A stretch of DNA of 64,000 bases from Jiangella endophytica (GCF_003427025.1 NZ_QVAI01000001.1:744001-808000), one strand, 5' to 3'. Positions 1 to 12,562 are shown, numbered from the stretch's first letter. Made by a program: numbers and translations. The notes: generated by a model not told the origin, from the letters alone.

Positions 1-849
1 GAGAAGCCCGAGTTCGTGGCCTGGGTGCTCGACGAGGTGAAGCGGCTCGGCCCGGTCACGGCCGGCGAGATCGAGCACGACGCCCCGCGCGAGAAGACGG
101 ACTGGGGCTGGAACTGGTCCGAGGTCAAGACGGCGCTCGAGTACCTGTTCTGGTCCGGCGAGGTCACGGCGGCCGGCCGCAACGGCTCGTTCGCCCGGCT
201 CTACGACATCCCCGAACGGGTGCTGCACCGCGACGTCCTCGCGGCGCCCACGCCGACGCCCGAAGAGTCGTTCCGCGAGCTGGTCCGCATCGCCGCCCGC
301 GCCCACGGCGTCGGGTCCGAGCAGTGCCTGCGCGACTACTTCCGCATCTCCGTCGCCGGCGCCAAGACGGCCATCGCCGAGCTCGTCGACGCCGGTGAGC
401 TGCTGCCGGTCACCGTCGAGGGCTGGAAACGTCCCGCCTACCTCCACCGCGACGCCCGCGTCCCGCGCCGGGTCGACGCCCGGGCGCTGCTGAGCCCGTT
501 CGACTCGCTCATCTGGGAACGGGCCCGCACCGAGGCGCTGTTCGGCTTCCGCTACCGGCTGGAGATCTACGTCCCGCCCGACAAACGCGTGCACGGCTAC
601 TACGTCCTGCCGTTCCTGCTCGGCGACGAACTCGTGGCCCGGGTCGACCTCAAGGCCGACCGGCAGGCAGGCGTGCTGCTGGTGCAGTCGGCGTGGGGAG
701 AGCCCGGCTCACCGGCCGACACCCCCGACGAACTGGCCGACGAGCTGGTCTCGCTGGCCGGCTGGCTCGGCCTGTCCGGCGTCACGACCACCGGCCGCGG
801 TGACCTCGCCGCTCCGGTGCAGGACGCGCTCGACCGCGCTGCCGCCTGA
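1..849 (+). CDS. YcaQ/AlkX-family winged-helix DNA glycosylase (HTH_42), 5'-truncated
   Basis: The reading frame is open from base 1, so the gene enters from the left edge; a GTG at 16 is internal to the frame and probably not the true start. The visible 282 residues are the C-terminal two thirds of a family usually near 400 residues. The signature block [10 protein letters not shown], followed by [24 protein letters not shown] and ARVDLKADR, is the conserved core of the HTH_42 proteins, which include E. coli YcaQ (unhooks DNA interstrand crosslinks) and Streptomyces AlkZ. The N-terminal catalytic Q-x-Q/D motif of those enzymes would lie outside the window, so activity cannot be judged. Expected role: repair of alkylated or crosslinked DNA. 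Confidence 0.8.
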   Translation, partial: EKPEFVAWVLDEVKRLGPVTAGEIEHDAPREKTDWGWNWSEVKTALEYLFWSGEVTAAGRNGSFARLYDIPERVLHRDVLAAPTPTPEESFRELVRIAARAHGVGSEQCLRDYFRISVAGAKTAIAELVDAGELLPVTVEGWKRPAYLHRDARVPRRVDARALLSPFDSLIWERARTEALFGFRYRLEIYVPPDKRVHGYYVLPFLLGDELVARVDLKADRQAGVLLVQSAWGEPGSPADTPDELADELVSLAGWLGLSGVTTTGRGDLAAPVQDALDRAAA

Positions 850-1203
850 CCCGGACGCGCGTGTCGGCCCAGCTCACCACCAGGCCTTCCGACGCCCCCG
901 CCTCGCCAGCGGGCATCGTCCCTGTCCGCTTTCACACGGCCGGCCGATCCCAGCCGGATCGAACGCCGTTGCCGGATCCGCCAGGTCAGCCGACCCACGC
1001 CGCGGCGTTCCCGCCCGGGGCCGCGCGCGGGTCGGAACCGCAGGCCGCGGCCGCCGCCCGCAGCCGTGCGGCAGCGGAGCGCCCGGCCGAACCCGGTCGG
1101 ATCTCACGCCTCGCCGGCACAGCAGCCGCCACATCGCGCCGTCGCTGCGTGGCCGGCGCCCTGCCCGAACCCCGCGGCTGCCGTTGACCCGTGGCCCCGC
1201 AGG

Positions 1204-2334
1204 TCAGGGCCGCGGGTCGTCCGAGAGCAGGTCGTACCAGTGCAGGTCGAGCACGACTCCGCCGCGAATGCGCTCGCCCGCCCGCTCCACGCCGAACGGC
1301 CGGAACCCGGCCCGCTCGATGACCTTCCGAGACGCGTCGTTGCCGGTCACGTGCGCGATCACCAGGCGCCGCAGGCCCAGCCCGCCGGCCGACGCGGGTG
1401 CGAACGCGTGCCGCACCATCAGCCCGACCGCCTCCGTCGCCACGCCGTGTCCTCGCGCGTCCGGGTGCACCCAGTACCCGATCTCGGCCCCGCCGTCGTG
1501 CGTCAGCAGCCCCATCAGCGAGAACGCGCCGATCGCCGGGCCACCCTCGGGCAGCGCCGCCGCCCAGTGGATGCCCCGTCCGGCGGCCGCCTCCTCCTCA
1601 CGGTCGCGGATGTAGGCACGCGCGATCTCGCGCGTATACGGCGACGGCAGCCCGCCCAGCCAGTGCTGCGTGACGGGGTCGTTGCAGGCCTCGACGACGG
1701 CGGCGGCGTCGGACTCGGCGAACCGGCGCAGCGCCACCCGCGTACCGGCCAGCGTCGGAACGTCCAGCCACGGCAGCAGCGGGCGCATCGGCTCGCCGGC
1801 CGCCAGCGTCCCCACCCAGGTGTCGCGCCGGATACCGCGCTGGGCGATGCCGCCGCGGACCTTGCCCTCGATGCGGAACCCGCAGGCCCACGCCACCCGC
1901 CGCGACGCCCAGTTGCCGACGACGGCCCGCCAGTGCAGGTGCGTCAGCCCGGGCCCGACGTCGGCGAAGGCGTACTCGGCCACCAGCCGGACCGCCCGCG
2001 ACACCAGCCGGTCGCCACGGGACTCGGGGGCCACCCAGTAGCCGATCTCGGCGGTGCCGTCGCCTCGCGACCGCAGCCCGATCATCCCGTGGACCCGCCG
2101 GTCCTCCGGCGAGCGGATGGCCCAGACCAGATCCTGTTCGGTCTCCCACCCGTGGCGGACGGAGTCTTCGACGAAGCTCTTCGCGTGCTCGTGGCTGTAC
2201 GGCGACGGCAGCGTGGTCCAGCGCTGGATCTCGGGGTCCTGGCACAGCTCGGTGATGCGGTCGATGTCGGCGGCCACCGGCACCGCGAGCAGCAGGCGCT
2301 CTCCGCGGAGCTCGAACGGTTGCACGCCTTGCAT
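1204..2334 (-). CDS. Tandem-GNAT N-acetyltransferase (RimJ/RimL type)
   Basis: 376 residues with two consecutive GNAT folds, each with the order LRR/LLAVP..., GLPSPYTRE/TLPSPYSHE, EIGYWVHP/EIGYWVAP and a late NxASRKVIERxGF-type segment. GNAT enzymes transfer acetyl from acetyl-CoA to amino groups; RimJ-type members act on protein N termini, but the substrate here is unknown. The ATG at 2334-2332 precedes the first conserved beta strand; upstream in-frame codons run into the secA leader and look non-coding. In the second domain the acetyl-CoA loop is intact (ARGHGVA); in the first it reads SRGDRLV, losing the GxG/A pattern, so the N-terminal copy may be structural. Divergent from secA. Confidence 0.85.
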   Translation of the reverse strand: MQGVQPFELRGERLLLAVPVAADIDRITELCQDPEIQRWTTLPSPYSHEHAKSFVEDSVRHGWETEQDLVWAIRSPEDRRVHGMIGLRSRGDGTAEIGYWVAPESRGDRLVSRAVRLVAEYAFADVGPGLTHLHWRAVVGNWASRRVAWACGFRIEGKVRGGIAQRGIRRDTWVGTLAAGEPMRPLLPWLDVPTLAGTRVALRRFAESDAAAVVEACNDPVTQHWLGGLPSPYTREIARAYIRDREEEAAAGRGIHWAAALPEGGPAIGAFSLMGLLTHDGGAEIGYWVHPDARGHGVATEAVGLMVRHAFAPASAGGLGLRRLVIAHVTGNDASRKVIERAGFRPFGVERAGERIRGGVVLDLHWYDLLSDDPRP

Positions 2335-2474
2335 CCTGCCCGCTGCCGCGCTTCGAGGTCGAGTCGTTATCTTTTCCGTGACCCGACGTACCATGGGTCG
2401 ACGGAGCCTCTGTACCTCCCCGGAGCCACCGGGCGCGACCAACGCCCAAGCCCGCTGCATAGGAGTTGACCCGC

Positions 2475-5360
<2,886 letters not shown>

Positions 5361-5837
5361 CCGGATCGCCGGCGGGCCTTGGTGGCGACAGCCCCGGCCC
5401 GTCGGCGTCTCGCCGCCCAGCACGCTGTTCACGGCATGCCGTTCACGGCCGTGGGACGCTGCCGCCGCGGCCTGTTCGGCGATGGACCGCCCGTCGATCG
5501 GCAGTCCCGGCCCGCCGCCCGGCCGTCGTCGGCGACCTCGGCTCCGCGACACGCTGCCCCGCGGCCTCGGCCGACCGGCCGTTCGCCATGCGCGGCCCCG
5601 CCGCCCACCGCAGTCGCTAGCCAGTGATGCCGCGCGCCGGTCTGTTCGCTCGTCCGATGACGGTCGGTGCAGTGCCGTTGTCACGCCGTTGCCCACCCCG
5701 TCAGCTGTTGTTGGGGAGAACGTGTCCCGCATACGGCTTCCGTCCGCTATCGTCCATTGTGACGCTCGGTGATACCGGGTGTCACATTCCCCGGACGGCG
5801 GATGGGAGGAGCGGCCGCGATCGGCCGCGCAGCGCTC
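5361..5837. other. Intergenic stretch after secA, no gene seen
   Basis: No frame here has recognisable protein character. It contains a perfect 12-bp palindrome ACGGCATGCCGT at 5431-5442 with GTTCACGG repeated on each side, and a short inverted repeat GTGA-N9-TCAC at 5769-5785 upstream of the lipase gene. No terminator with a long stem is evident directly after the secA stop. Confidence 0.5.
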
Positions 5838-6800
5838 ATGACACAGACCTCGACCACCCACCATCAGCGATCCCCTCGCTCCATCGCCAGAACGGCCGTC
5901 ACGCTCTGCGTGGCGGCCGTCGTGCTGGTGGGGGCGGCCCTCGGCGCGGCGGCGGACGCGTCGGCAACGGAAACGGCGGAGGCGGCAGACACGCCGTCGG
6001 CCGTCATCACCCTGGGCGACTCGTACTCGTCCGGCCTGGGCGCCGGCGGTTATGTCGACGACTGCGACCGCACGCCGCAGGCCTGGAACAACCTGATCTT
6101 CGGTGGCGACGTCACCGACCGGACGCTGCTGGCCTGCTCCGGCGCCAGGATCGCGGAGGTGACGCAGCAGGTGCAGCAGCTGGCCACGATCCCCGGCGCC
6201 GGCGACCGGCTGATCACCGTCACCGTGGGCGGCAACGACGCGGGATTCGCCGACCAGCTGGTGAACTGCCTGGTGTCGTTCCTGTCGTGCACGCGCCGCG
6301 AGGCCGAGCTGACGACGTTGATCAACAGCCTGCACCAGCCGCTGGTCCAGCTCTACGACGCCGTGCAGGCGGCCGCGCCCGGCGACGAGGTGATCGTCGG
6401 CGGATACCCGATGCTCGTCCCCGACCCGGCCGTGCGCAGCGACTGCCCGGCGCTGACCGGCCTGCTGTCCGACTCCGAGCGGCAGATGATCCGCCGGCTC
6501 GGCGTCCTGCTCAACGACGTCATCGACAACGCGGCCGCCGAAGCCGGCGTCGAGTCGGCGTCGGACGAGGTCGCCAGCATCTTCGACGGTCACGAGGCGT
6601 GCGCCAACGCGGCCGGCGACTGGCTCTACGGGCTGAAGATCTCGTGGTCCGCCGACAACGAGCCGACGATCGCGAGCGCATCGCCGTACCAGCCGCAGTG
6701 GGACGTCGCGTCGTCGTTCGTTCGCGACTCCTTCCATCCGACGGTGAACGGCCAGGCGGGCTACGCGGACGCGTTCGAGGAGGCCTGGGCCGGCCGCTGA
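5838..6800 (+). CDS. Secreted SGNH/GDSL-family lipase/esterase
   Basis: 320 residues with an N-terminal signal peptide (basic Arg stretch, then AVTLCVAAVVLVGAALG and an Ala-rich cleavage region). The mature part begins ITLGDSYSSG, the block I motif, with the predicted nucleophile Ser62. GGNDAGF is the block III Gly/Asn motif, and DSFHPT carries Asp297 and His300, completing the triad. Six cysteines probably form disulfides, as in Streptomyces secreted SGNH lipases. It hydrolyses ester bonds of lipids or acylated polymers outside the cell. The start is uncertain: ATG 5838 leaves the GGAGGAG at 5805-5811 far upstream, and ATG 5802 would add 12 residues. The 3' end overlaps the convergent Rv3235-family gene by 40 bp. 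Confidence 0.88.
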   Translation: MTQTSTTHHQRSPRSIARTAVTLCVAAVVLVGAALGAAADASATETAEAADTPSAVITLGDSYSSGLGAGGYVDDCDRTPQAWNNLIFGGDVTDRTLLACSGARIAEVTQQVQQLATIPGAGDRLITVTVGGNDAGFADQLVNCLVSFLSCTRREAELTTLINSLHQPLVQLYDAVQAAAPGDEVIVGGYPMLVPDPAVRSDCPALTGLLSDSERQMIRRLGVLLNDVIDNAAAEAGVESASDEVASIFDGHEACANAAGDWLYGLKISWSADNEPTIASASPYQPQWDVASSFVRDSFHPTVNGQAGYADAFEEAWAGR

Positions 6801-7957
6801 GCCCGGATCGCCTGCCGCCCCTGGGCGTCGCGCCGGTCGCCGCGACCGGCGCCGCGCTTGGGGCGGCGAGGCGGGCCGGGATCGACGACCTCGAAGGCGG
6901 TGCACAGCCACCGCCCGTCGTCGGCCTCGAGGCGCACGGCCACGGCCCGTACCACCGGCCCCAACTGCACGACGACGCTCGCCTCGGCCACTGACGCGGA
7001 CACGCGGCAGACCCGGAGCGAACGGATCCGCGGCCGCACGGTGGGCGCGTCGTCCTGGGCGACCGCCTGGCGGTTCAGCTCGCGGTAGACCGGCTCGGCG
7101 GTCCATCGGACGAGCTGCTGCACCGGACGGCGGCCGTGCAGGCATTCCAGCGCCGACTGGGCCAGCCTGGCGGTCCACCGTCGCGGATCCGGCAGCTCGT
7201 CGGCGCTGGGACGGTGTCGTCGTTGCCTTGCCGCCGTGGCGGTCCGCCCGTCCGCCTCGGCGCCGACGGTTCCGGTCGGGTCGGCGCTGCCGGTCGGACC
7301 AGCTGGTCCGGACCGGCCTGCTGCGCCGGCAGTCGGGTCGACCGTGACCGGGGCGGCGGCAGACCTGCGCGACGGCGAGACGGGGGTGGTCGGCGCGCCG
7401 GCTGCCGAGGGTGACGATCCGGACGGTGTCTGGGCGCCAGCCGGCCGGCCTGGTTCCGAGGCGCGCGGCTCCGAGGCTCGCGGCGAGCCGGCGGCCGGCG
7501 TTGCGGTGTGTGCGGGTGCTGCGGCGCTGGCCGACGTGGCCGGTGCCGGCGCCGGGACATCGGCGGGCATGGTGGCGCTGAAACCCGCTGGGCCTCGGGC
7601 GGCTGGCGGTCCGGGAGCCGGAGCAGACGCCGTGGCGCGGGCCGGGGGTGGGCCGGACGAGGCGCCGGGCGAGGGAGCGGACGACTCGGGGCCGGGATAG
7701 CGCAGCCACAGGCTGTCCGCGACCGCCGGCCCGCCGATCGGCCGCAACCGATCCTCGAACGCGTCGGGTTCGAGATCGAGCGGCAGCGTGCCCTGGATGG
7801 GCGTCCCGGCGGCCGGCGGCCCGTCAGGCGCTCGCCGGTCGCCGTGGGGGAGCGCTATGCCGAGTTCGTCGTCGAAGGGCGGGTCGGTGACCGGCAGCGG
7901 CAACCGGCGTACCCGGCTCACGTACTGCCCCGGCGGCGCGGACGTGGCGGCGGTCAT
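6761..7957 (-). CDS. Rv3235-family protein
   Basis: 398 residues. The conserved domain is C-terminal (RRWTARLAQSALECLHGRRPVQ, then WTAEPVYRELNRQ, RIRSLRVCRVSASVAEASVVV and GRWLCTAFEVV). This matches the family named after M. tuberculosis Rv3235, which sits near secA in many actinobacteria; its function is unknown. The N-terminal half is a long Pro/Ala/Ser-rich low-complexity region containing duplicated RASEP-type units, likely disordered. The start at 7957 is chosen because an ideal ribosome binding site AGGAGG lies just upstream on the minus strand; the frame is open further but without protein character. Conserved linkage with SecA suggests, without proof, a secretion- or division-related role. 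Confidence 0.82.
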   Translation of the reverse strand: MTAATSAPPGQYVSRVRRLPLPVTDPPFDDELGIALPHGDRRAPDGPPAAGTPIQGTLPLDLEPDAFEDRLRPIGGPAVADSLWLRYPGPESSAPSPGASSGPPPARATASAPAPGPPAARGPAGFSATMPADVPAPAPATSASAAAPAHTATPAAGSPRASEPRASEPGRPAGAQTPSGSSPSAAGAPTTPVSPSRRSAAAPVTVDPTAGAAGRSGPAGPTGSADPTGTVGAEADGRTATAARQRRHRPSADELPDPRRWTARLAQSALECLHGRRPVQQLVRWTAEPVYRELNRQAVAQDDAPTVRPRIRSLRVCRVSASVAEASVVVQLGPVVRAVAVRLEADDGRWLCTAFEVVDPGPPRRPKRGAGRGDRRDAQGRQAIRAQRPAQASSNASA

Positions 7958-8198
7958 CGAGTCCTCCTGGTGAGTGGGTTCATCGGCGTCACGAGCATCG
8001 AAACCAGGGAGCACCGGGAGGGTCAACGGGGTCGCGGCAGCGGGCAGTTGCCCGCCGGTCCGGGCAAGTCGGGCAACCTCTGGCGGCCGTCGGATCGGCG
8101 AACGGGCAACCGTCGGAGGGCACCGGGCAATCACGGCTCTGTCACATTCCGACCATTGATGCGTGGCACGAACCACTCTGTTACAGCAGAATTAACGG

Positions 8199-9182
8199 AT
8201 GGAGGCCAGACGTCATGCGCGACCGCGGCGGGGCCTGGTGCTCGGCGGCGGCGGTGTGCTGGGTGCGGCGTGGATGGTCGGCGCGCTGAGTGCCATCGAA
8301 GAGTCGACCGGTGCCGACCTCCGGTCTTTCGACTACATCCTCGGCACGTCGGCGGGCTCGGTGCTCGCCGCGCTGCTCGGAGCCGGCGTCGACGCCGAGC
8401 AGCTGCGTGACCACCAGCTCGGCAACCCGACCGCGGGCCCGCTGGCCGACCATACGTGGGACTACGAGACCGCCACCGGCGGCTCGCGCCCGCAGCTGCC
8501 CCGGTTCGGCGTCGGCTCGCCGGCGATGGTCCGGCGCAACGTCCGCCGGCTGCGCCGCATGCCGCCGACGGCCGTCCTGTCCGCGCTCATGCCGGTCGGC
8601 CGGGGCTCGCTCGACGGCGTCGGAGACCTGGTCGATGCGGTCACGGGGCCCAACGCCGGGTGGTCGCCGCATTCCGGGGTCTGGATCGTCGCCATGGACT
8701 ACGAGACGGGCCGCCGGGTCCCGTTCGGCCGGGCGGGCGAGCCTCGCGCGTCGCTGCCGCAGGCGGTCATGGCGTCCTGCGCCATCCCCGGCTGGTTCGC
8801 GCCGGTGCTCATCAACGGGCACCGCTACGTCGACGGCGGCACGTGCTCCGCCACGTCGGTCGATCTGTTCGGCGGGCTCGGCCTCGACGAGGTCTACGTC
8901 GTCGCGCCGATGGTGTCGTTCGAGCTCGATCACCCGCGGGCGCTGCTGCCGCGGCTGGAACGACGCTGGCGGCGGCGCTGCACCCGCCGTTGCCTGCGTG
9001 AGGCGGAGAAGCTGCGTGCCGCGGGGACCGACGTCACGATCCTCGGTCCCGGCCCGGAGGACCTCGCCGCCATCGGCGCGAACGTCATGGACACCGGGCG
9101 GCGGATCGCCGTCCTGGAGACGTCCATGCGCACGTCAGGGGCGGCGCTCGCGCAGGGCCACTCCTGGGCCGACGCGGGCTGA
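8199..9182 (+). CDS. Patatin-like phospholipase
   Basis: 327 residues. The oxyanion-hole glycine loop GLVLGGGGVLGAAW is at the N terminus; the nucleophile elbow GTSAGS places the catalytic Ser at residue 51, and YVDGG supplies the catalytic Asp (212), so the Ser-Asp dyad is intact. Patatin-fold enzymes hydrolyse acyl chains from phospholipids, probably at the membrane. There is no signal peptide or clear membrane helix, so it is expected to be cytosolic or peripheral. The ATG at 8199 follows an AT-richer stretch (ttacagcagaattaa) but lacks a strong ribosome binding site. It stands alone, with the Rv3235-family gene divergent upstream. Confidence 0.9.
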   Translation: MEARRHARPRRGLVLGGGGVLGAAWMVGALSAIEESTGADLRSFDYILGTSAGSVLAALLGAGVDAEQLRDHQLGNPTAGPLADHTWDYETATGGSRPQLPRFGVGSPAMVRRNVRRLRRMPPTAVLSALMPVGRGSLDGVGDLVDAVTGPNAGWSPHSGVWIVAMDYETGRRVPFGRAGEPRASLPQAVMASCAIPGWFAPVLINGHRYVDGGTCSATSVDLFGGLGLDEVYVVAPMVSFELDHPRALLPRLERRWRRRCTRRCLREAEKLRAAGTDVTILGPGPEDLAAIGANVMDTGRRIAVLETSMRTSGAALAQGHSWADAG

Positions 9183-9487
9183 CGAACGGCAGGCGCCGTC
9201 GACGTCTGACCGGCTCCGTCAGCGTGCAGGCCCGTACGGCTGTCGCGCATACCATGGAGGCGCTACGCTTCGCAGCCGGTAGCTTCTACACCAATGACAA
9301 TCCCACCGGTGCGGTCGTCAGGTGACAGCCATTCGGTGGAAGTCGGGCCAGTGGGACGAATGACAAGGCGGGTTCGGTGCAGAATCTTCTACGGTGGACG
9401 AGCACTCGAGCCGTGAAGGAGACGTTCGTCCCCGTTGCACGCGCACGAGTACCCGCACATGGGTGAGCCGAGAGATGAGAACACGAG
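9183..9487. other. Intergenic stretch upstream of the unknown 196-residue protein
   Basis: About 300 bases with no convincing gene. A TAnnnT hexamer (TACCAT, 9250-9255) could serve as a -10 box, but no matching -35 box stands out. Confidence 0.4.
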
Positions 9488-10078
9488 GTGTCAAGCGTGA
9501 TGGATGACCGGCTGTCGACCAGGCCGTACGTCGCACGAGCGGTGCGGCTGCTGTCCCAGCCCCGTCGGAGTCCGGCCGACGGCGCACTGGTCACCGCGGT
9601 AGCACTGCGGCTGGCCTCCCTCGACAGCGACAGCGAGACGGCCGAGCGGCTCGTCGCCGCGTCCGACCGGGTGATGGCCGGGGTCGCCGGCCTCATCGGG
9701 GAGCAGGCGCCGGCGTCGGACTGGAGCGACACCGCCGAGGCGCTGGCCCTGATGATCGCCGGTCGGCCGCTGCAGCGCGGTCACCTCATGGCGGCGCGGG
9801 CCACGCTCGGCACGGCCGACAAGGTCATCGACCTGTCCGACCGGCTGCGTCGCACCGCCGAGGAGCCCATCGACCGCGACGACCTCGGCCGCGCGCTGGC
9901 CATGGCCGTGACGGGCCCGGCCGAGCTCGCCGAGGCGCTGCTCGAGCGCGAGACGACCGACGCCGCGGCCGCACCGGCCGCTGAGGCCCCCGCGCCGCGT
10001 CAGCCGGGACGCCGGGCCGGCGCCGCGGAGCGCAACGTGTCGCTGCGCGCGCTCGACGGCGGCGTCCCCGGTCGTTGA
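9488..10078 (+). CDS. Hypothetical helical protein
   Basis: 196 residues from GTG 9488, or 192 from ATG 9500; neither has a strong ribosome binding site. I do not recognise the family. The first 150 residues are rich in Ala, Leu, Asp and Arg and look all-helical (LVTAVALRLASLDSDSETAERLVAASDRVMAGVAGLI), followed by an Ala/Pro/Arg-rich, probably disordered tail. There is no signal peptide or membrane segment. Codon usage fits the surrounding genome, with G/C strongly preferred at third positions, supporting a real gene. Likely cytosolic and soluble; no functional inference is possible from neighbours. Confidence 0.6.
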   Translation: MSSVMDDRLSTRPYVARAVRLLSQPRRSPADGALVTAVALRLASLDSDSETAERLVAASDRVMAGVAGLIGEQAPASDWSDTAEALALMIAGRPLQRGHLMAARATLGTADKVIDLSDRLRRTAEEPIDRDDLGRALAMAVTGPAELAEALLERETTDAAAAPAAEAPAPRQPGRRAGAAERNVSLRALDGGVPGR

Positions 10079-11099
10079 AGGGGCGCTCCGCCTCGTCGTT
10101 GACGGCCGGGTCGCGGTGCTTCCGCGGTGATGGGTGATTTGACGGAATCGGCTCACTCCGGGCTGCGGTACTCCCGAAGACAGCCGGGCGACCCGTCGTC
10201 GGACACGCATGTCCGCCCGTCCCGTCCGCCGTTCCGCGGTGACGTGCGCCGCAGCGCACGCCCGCCGAGATCGCCGTCGCGTGCACGCTGCGGGCGCATG
10301 GTCCGCCGTCGCCCCGGCGACCGTTCGCCGACCCCACCCTGGCCGACGCACGCCCTGAACCGGCCACACGGGGTCCGGAATCCGCGCCGTGCGCCGTAAG
10401 GGCGAGCCCGTACGCCGGCGGAGTGCCGTGACCCGCCGAGGTGCTCCCGAGTCCGCGTGGTGCGCCCTGCGAGCGACGTGAGCCGCTGCTCCGGCCGGCT
10501 GCCGCGGACGCACCGACCCCGAGGAAGTCGGCAGAGCGGCGAACTCACCGAGTGCGCCTGCGATTGGCCTCGACGTGCGGTTCACCTCCGCGGTCCGTAC
10601 CGGCCGGTTGGGCACGGACCTGCTCGGAGCGGCGATGCTCGGCGTGTCCGAGACCCTGTCCGCCGCGATGCGCGCCTGGGTGTCGTTCTGCGCCGCCGGA
10701 GACTCGGCTGTCCCCGCTACTACTGGACGACTGGCGCACCCGGGTCTGGGCACTCCCTCCGGCGGCGCGCCCGGGCCGGCGGCGGCCTCCGGCGTGATCG
10801 GGGATCACGAGTCCGGCTGCCGGACGGGACTGCGGTCACAGGCTGCTCGCCAGACTCACCGGCTGCTCCCGGCCGACAACGGCTGGCAAGGTTCTGCCCG
10901 GGCCGCGACCCCGCGCCACGAGTGCAGCCCTGCGGGGCACAGGTCGCGCCCGACCCCGGTGCCTCAGGCGCCGGCCCGAGGCCCGGCCAGCGACCGGCCC
11001 GGAGGCCAGGCCGGCGATCGGCCAGCCCGTCCGAGGCCTGGCCGAACGCCCTGGCCACGACGGGACTGTGCGCGCCGGGCCCGGCGCCGAGGCCGCAGG
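10079..11099. other. 1-kb stretch without a recognisable gene
   Basis: Open frames exist on both strands but have no protein character: they are Arg/Pro/Gly rich without conserved segments. Near the right end a perfect 16-bp palindrome GCGCCGGGCCCGGCGC (11072-11087) lies just downstream of the DUF2505 gene stop and could contribute to its termination. No RNA gene was recognised. Confidence 0.45.
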
Positions 11100-11597
11100 T
11101 CAGCGCCTCCCGGCCAGCCAGTCGCGGCCGACCCGCTCCTCGATCCTCGCCGCCTCGGTCAGCCCCTGGTGCACCGCCTGCTCGATCTTCCCGCCGACGA
11201 GGGGGACCGACGCCTTCAGCAGGCCCTTGATCGTCAGGACGGTCGAGGCGCCGCCGTTGGCGACCAGGGTCATGGTGCCGGTGGCCTTGACCGGCGCCCC
11301 GGACATCTCCAGTGCGATGCTGCCTTCACGCGACCCGTCGGCGGCCGCCGGTCCCCAGATGTCGCGCTGCTTGATGTCGATGGTCTCGCCGACGAACCGG
11401 CGGACGAAGTCGGGGACGTCGGGCGGCATCACCCGTAGCAGGTCGATGGTGACGCGGTCGCCGTCGCGGCGGACGGTGACTTCGTGCCGGATCGCGTTGG
11501 CGGCCATGGTCTTCTTCTCGATGTAGGCCTCGTCGGTCAGCATCGCGAAGACCGCTGCCGGATCGGCGTCGAAACGCAGCTCGCTGTACAGGTCCAT
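11100..11597 (-). CDS. DUF2505 domain protein (START/SRPBCC-like fold)
   Basis: 165 residues. The pattern MDLYSELRFDADPAAVFAMLTDEAYIEKK, RVMPPDVPDFVRRFVGETIDIKQRDIWG, ATGTMTLVANGG and LTIKGLLKASVPLVGGKIEQAV covers the whole DUF2505 family, which is widespread in actinobacteria and related to SRPBCC ligand-binding proteins. The glycine-rich VPLVGGKIE helix closes the predicted hydrophobic pocket. Function is unknown; binding of a small hydrophobic ligand is an inference from the fold. Its start codon overlaps that of the divergent tryptophan dioxygenase gene if both ATGs are used. Confidence 0.85.
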   Translation of the reverse strand: MDLYSELRFDADPAAVFAMLTDEAYIEKKTMAANAIRHEVTVRRDGDRVTIDLLRVMPPDVPDFVRRFVGETIDIKQRDIWGPAAADGSREGSIALEMSGAPVKATGTMTLVANGGASTVLTIKGLLKASVPLVGGKIEQAVHQGLTEAARIEERVGRDWLAGRR

Positions 11598-12432
11598 GGC
11601 TCCACATCCTGACCCATACGCTGTCGAGGTGACACCCGACCAGGAGATCAGCCCTCCGTCCGCACAGTTCGGCGAGGACGGTGCCCGGCTCAGCTACGGC
11701 ACGTACCTGCGTCTCACGCAGCTGCTCGACCAGCAGCGTCTCGAGACCGATGCTCACGACGAGCTGCTGTTCATCACCATCCACCAGGTGTACGAGCTGT
11801 GGTTCAAGCAGCTGCTGCACGAACTGGAGTCGGCCCGGCAGGCGATGTTCGACGACCGCCTGTGGTGGGCCCGGCACCTGCTGACCCGGGTGCACGAGAT
11901 CGAGCGGATCCTGATCGAGCAGGTCGGCGTCCTGGAGACGATGACGCCGCAGGACTTCCTTCAGTTCCGCGCCCGGCTGGCGCCGGCCAGTGGCTTCCAG
12001 TCGGTGCAGTTCCGTGAGCTGGAGTTCCTCTCCGGCGCGAAGGACGCGGCGTTCCTGCGGCGCTTCCGCGGCCTGACGGAGGACGAGGCGGCGCGGTTGA
12101 ACCGCCGTCTCGACGAGCCCACCCTGTGGGACGCGTTGGTGGCGGTGTTGCGCGCCCACGATCTCGCGGCCGGCACGGACGACGAGGTCAGCGCCTCGCT
12201 GCGGACGGCGGCGCACGACCGCGGCGGTTTCGGCGACGTCTGGGAGCTGGCCGAAGGGCTGATGACGCATGACGAGCTGGCCGCCGGATGGCGGGCCCGG
12301 CACGTCACGATGGTGGAGCGGATGATCGGGACGAAGACCGGCACCGGCGGTTCGTCGGGCGCCTCCTACCTGCGCAGTCGCCTCGACTTCCGCTACTACC
12401 CGCTGCTCTGGGAACTGCGCTCCTGGCTCTGA
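11596..12432 (+). CDS. kynA: Tryptophan 2,3-dioxygenase
   Basis: Heme enzyme that opens the indole ring of L-tryptophan to N-formylkynurenine, the first step of the kynurenine pathway. 278 residues from ATG 11596. Family signatures include LSYGTYLRLTQLLDQQ, HDELLFITIHQVYELWFKQLLHELE (substrate and heme pocket), LETMTPQDFLQFRARLAPASGFQSVQFRE, and near the end RHVTMVERMIGTKTGTGGSSGASYLR, with the heme-ligand His in RHVTMV. ATG 11596 overlaps the start codon of the divergent DUF2505 gene; GTG 11629, giving 267 residues, avoids this and sits closer to the conserved domain, so it may be the true start. No kynureninase or other pathway gene is adjacent. Confidence 0.93.
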   Translation: MAPHPDPYAVEVTPDQEISPPSAQFGEDGARLSYGTYLRLTQLLDQQRLETDAHDELLFITIHQVYELWFKQLLHELESARQAMFDDRLWWARHLLTRVHEIERILIEQVGVLETMTPQDFLQFRARLAPASGFQSVQFRELEFLSGAKDAAFLRRFRGLTEDEAARLNRRLDEPTLWDALVAVLRAHDLAAGTDDEVSASLRTAAHDRGGFGDVWELAEGLMTHDELAAGWRARHVTMVERMIGTKTGTGGSSGASYLRSRLDFRYYPLLWELRSWL

Positions 12433-12562
12433 CCGACCCCCGGATCCCGTGAGTTGATCAAGGAATGAGGGGTCCGGGCAGCGGGCTCGATGGCGAGCTA
12501 CTAATGTTCTGAGAGGTTCCGCACAACGACGTGTGGAGTCTCGCTCCGGGGGTTGGTGGAAC

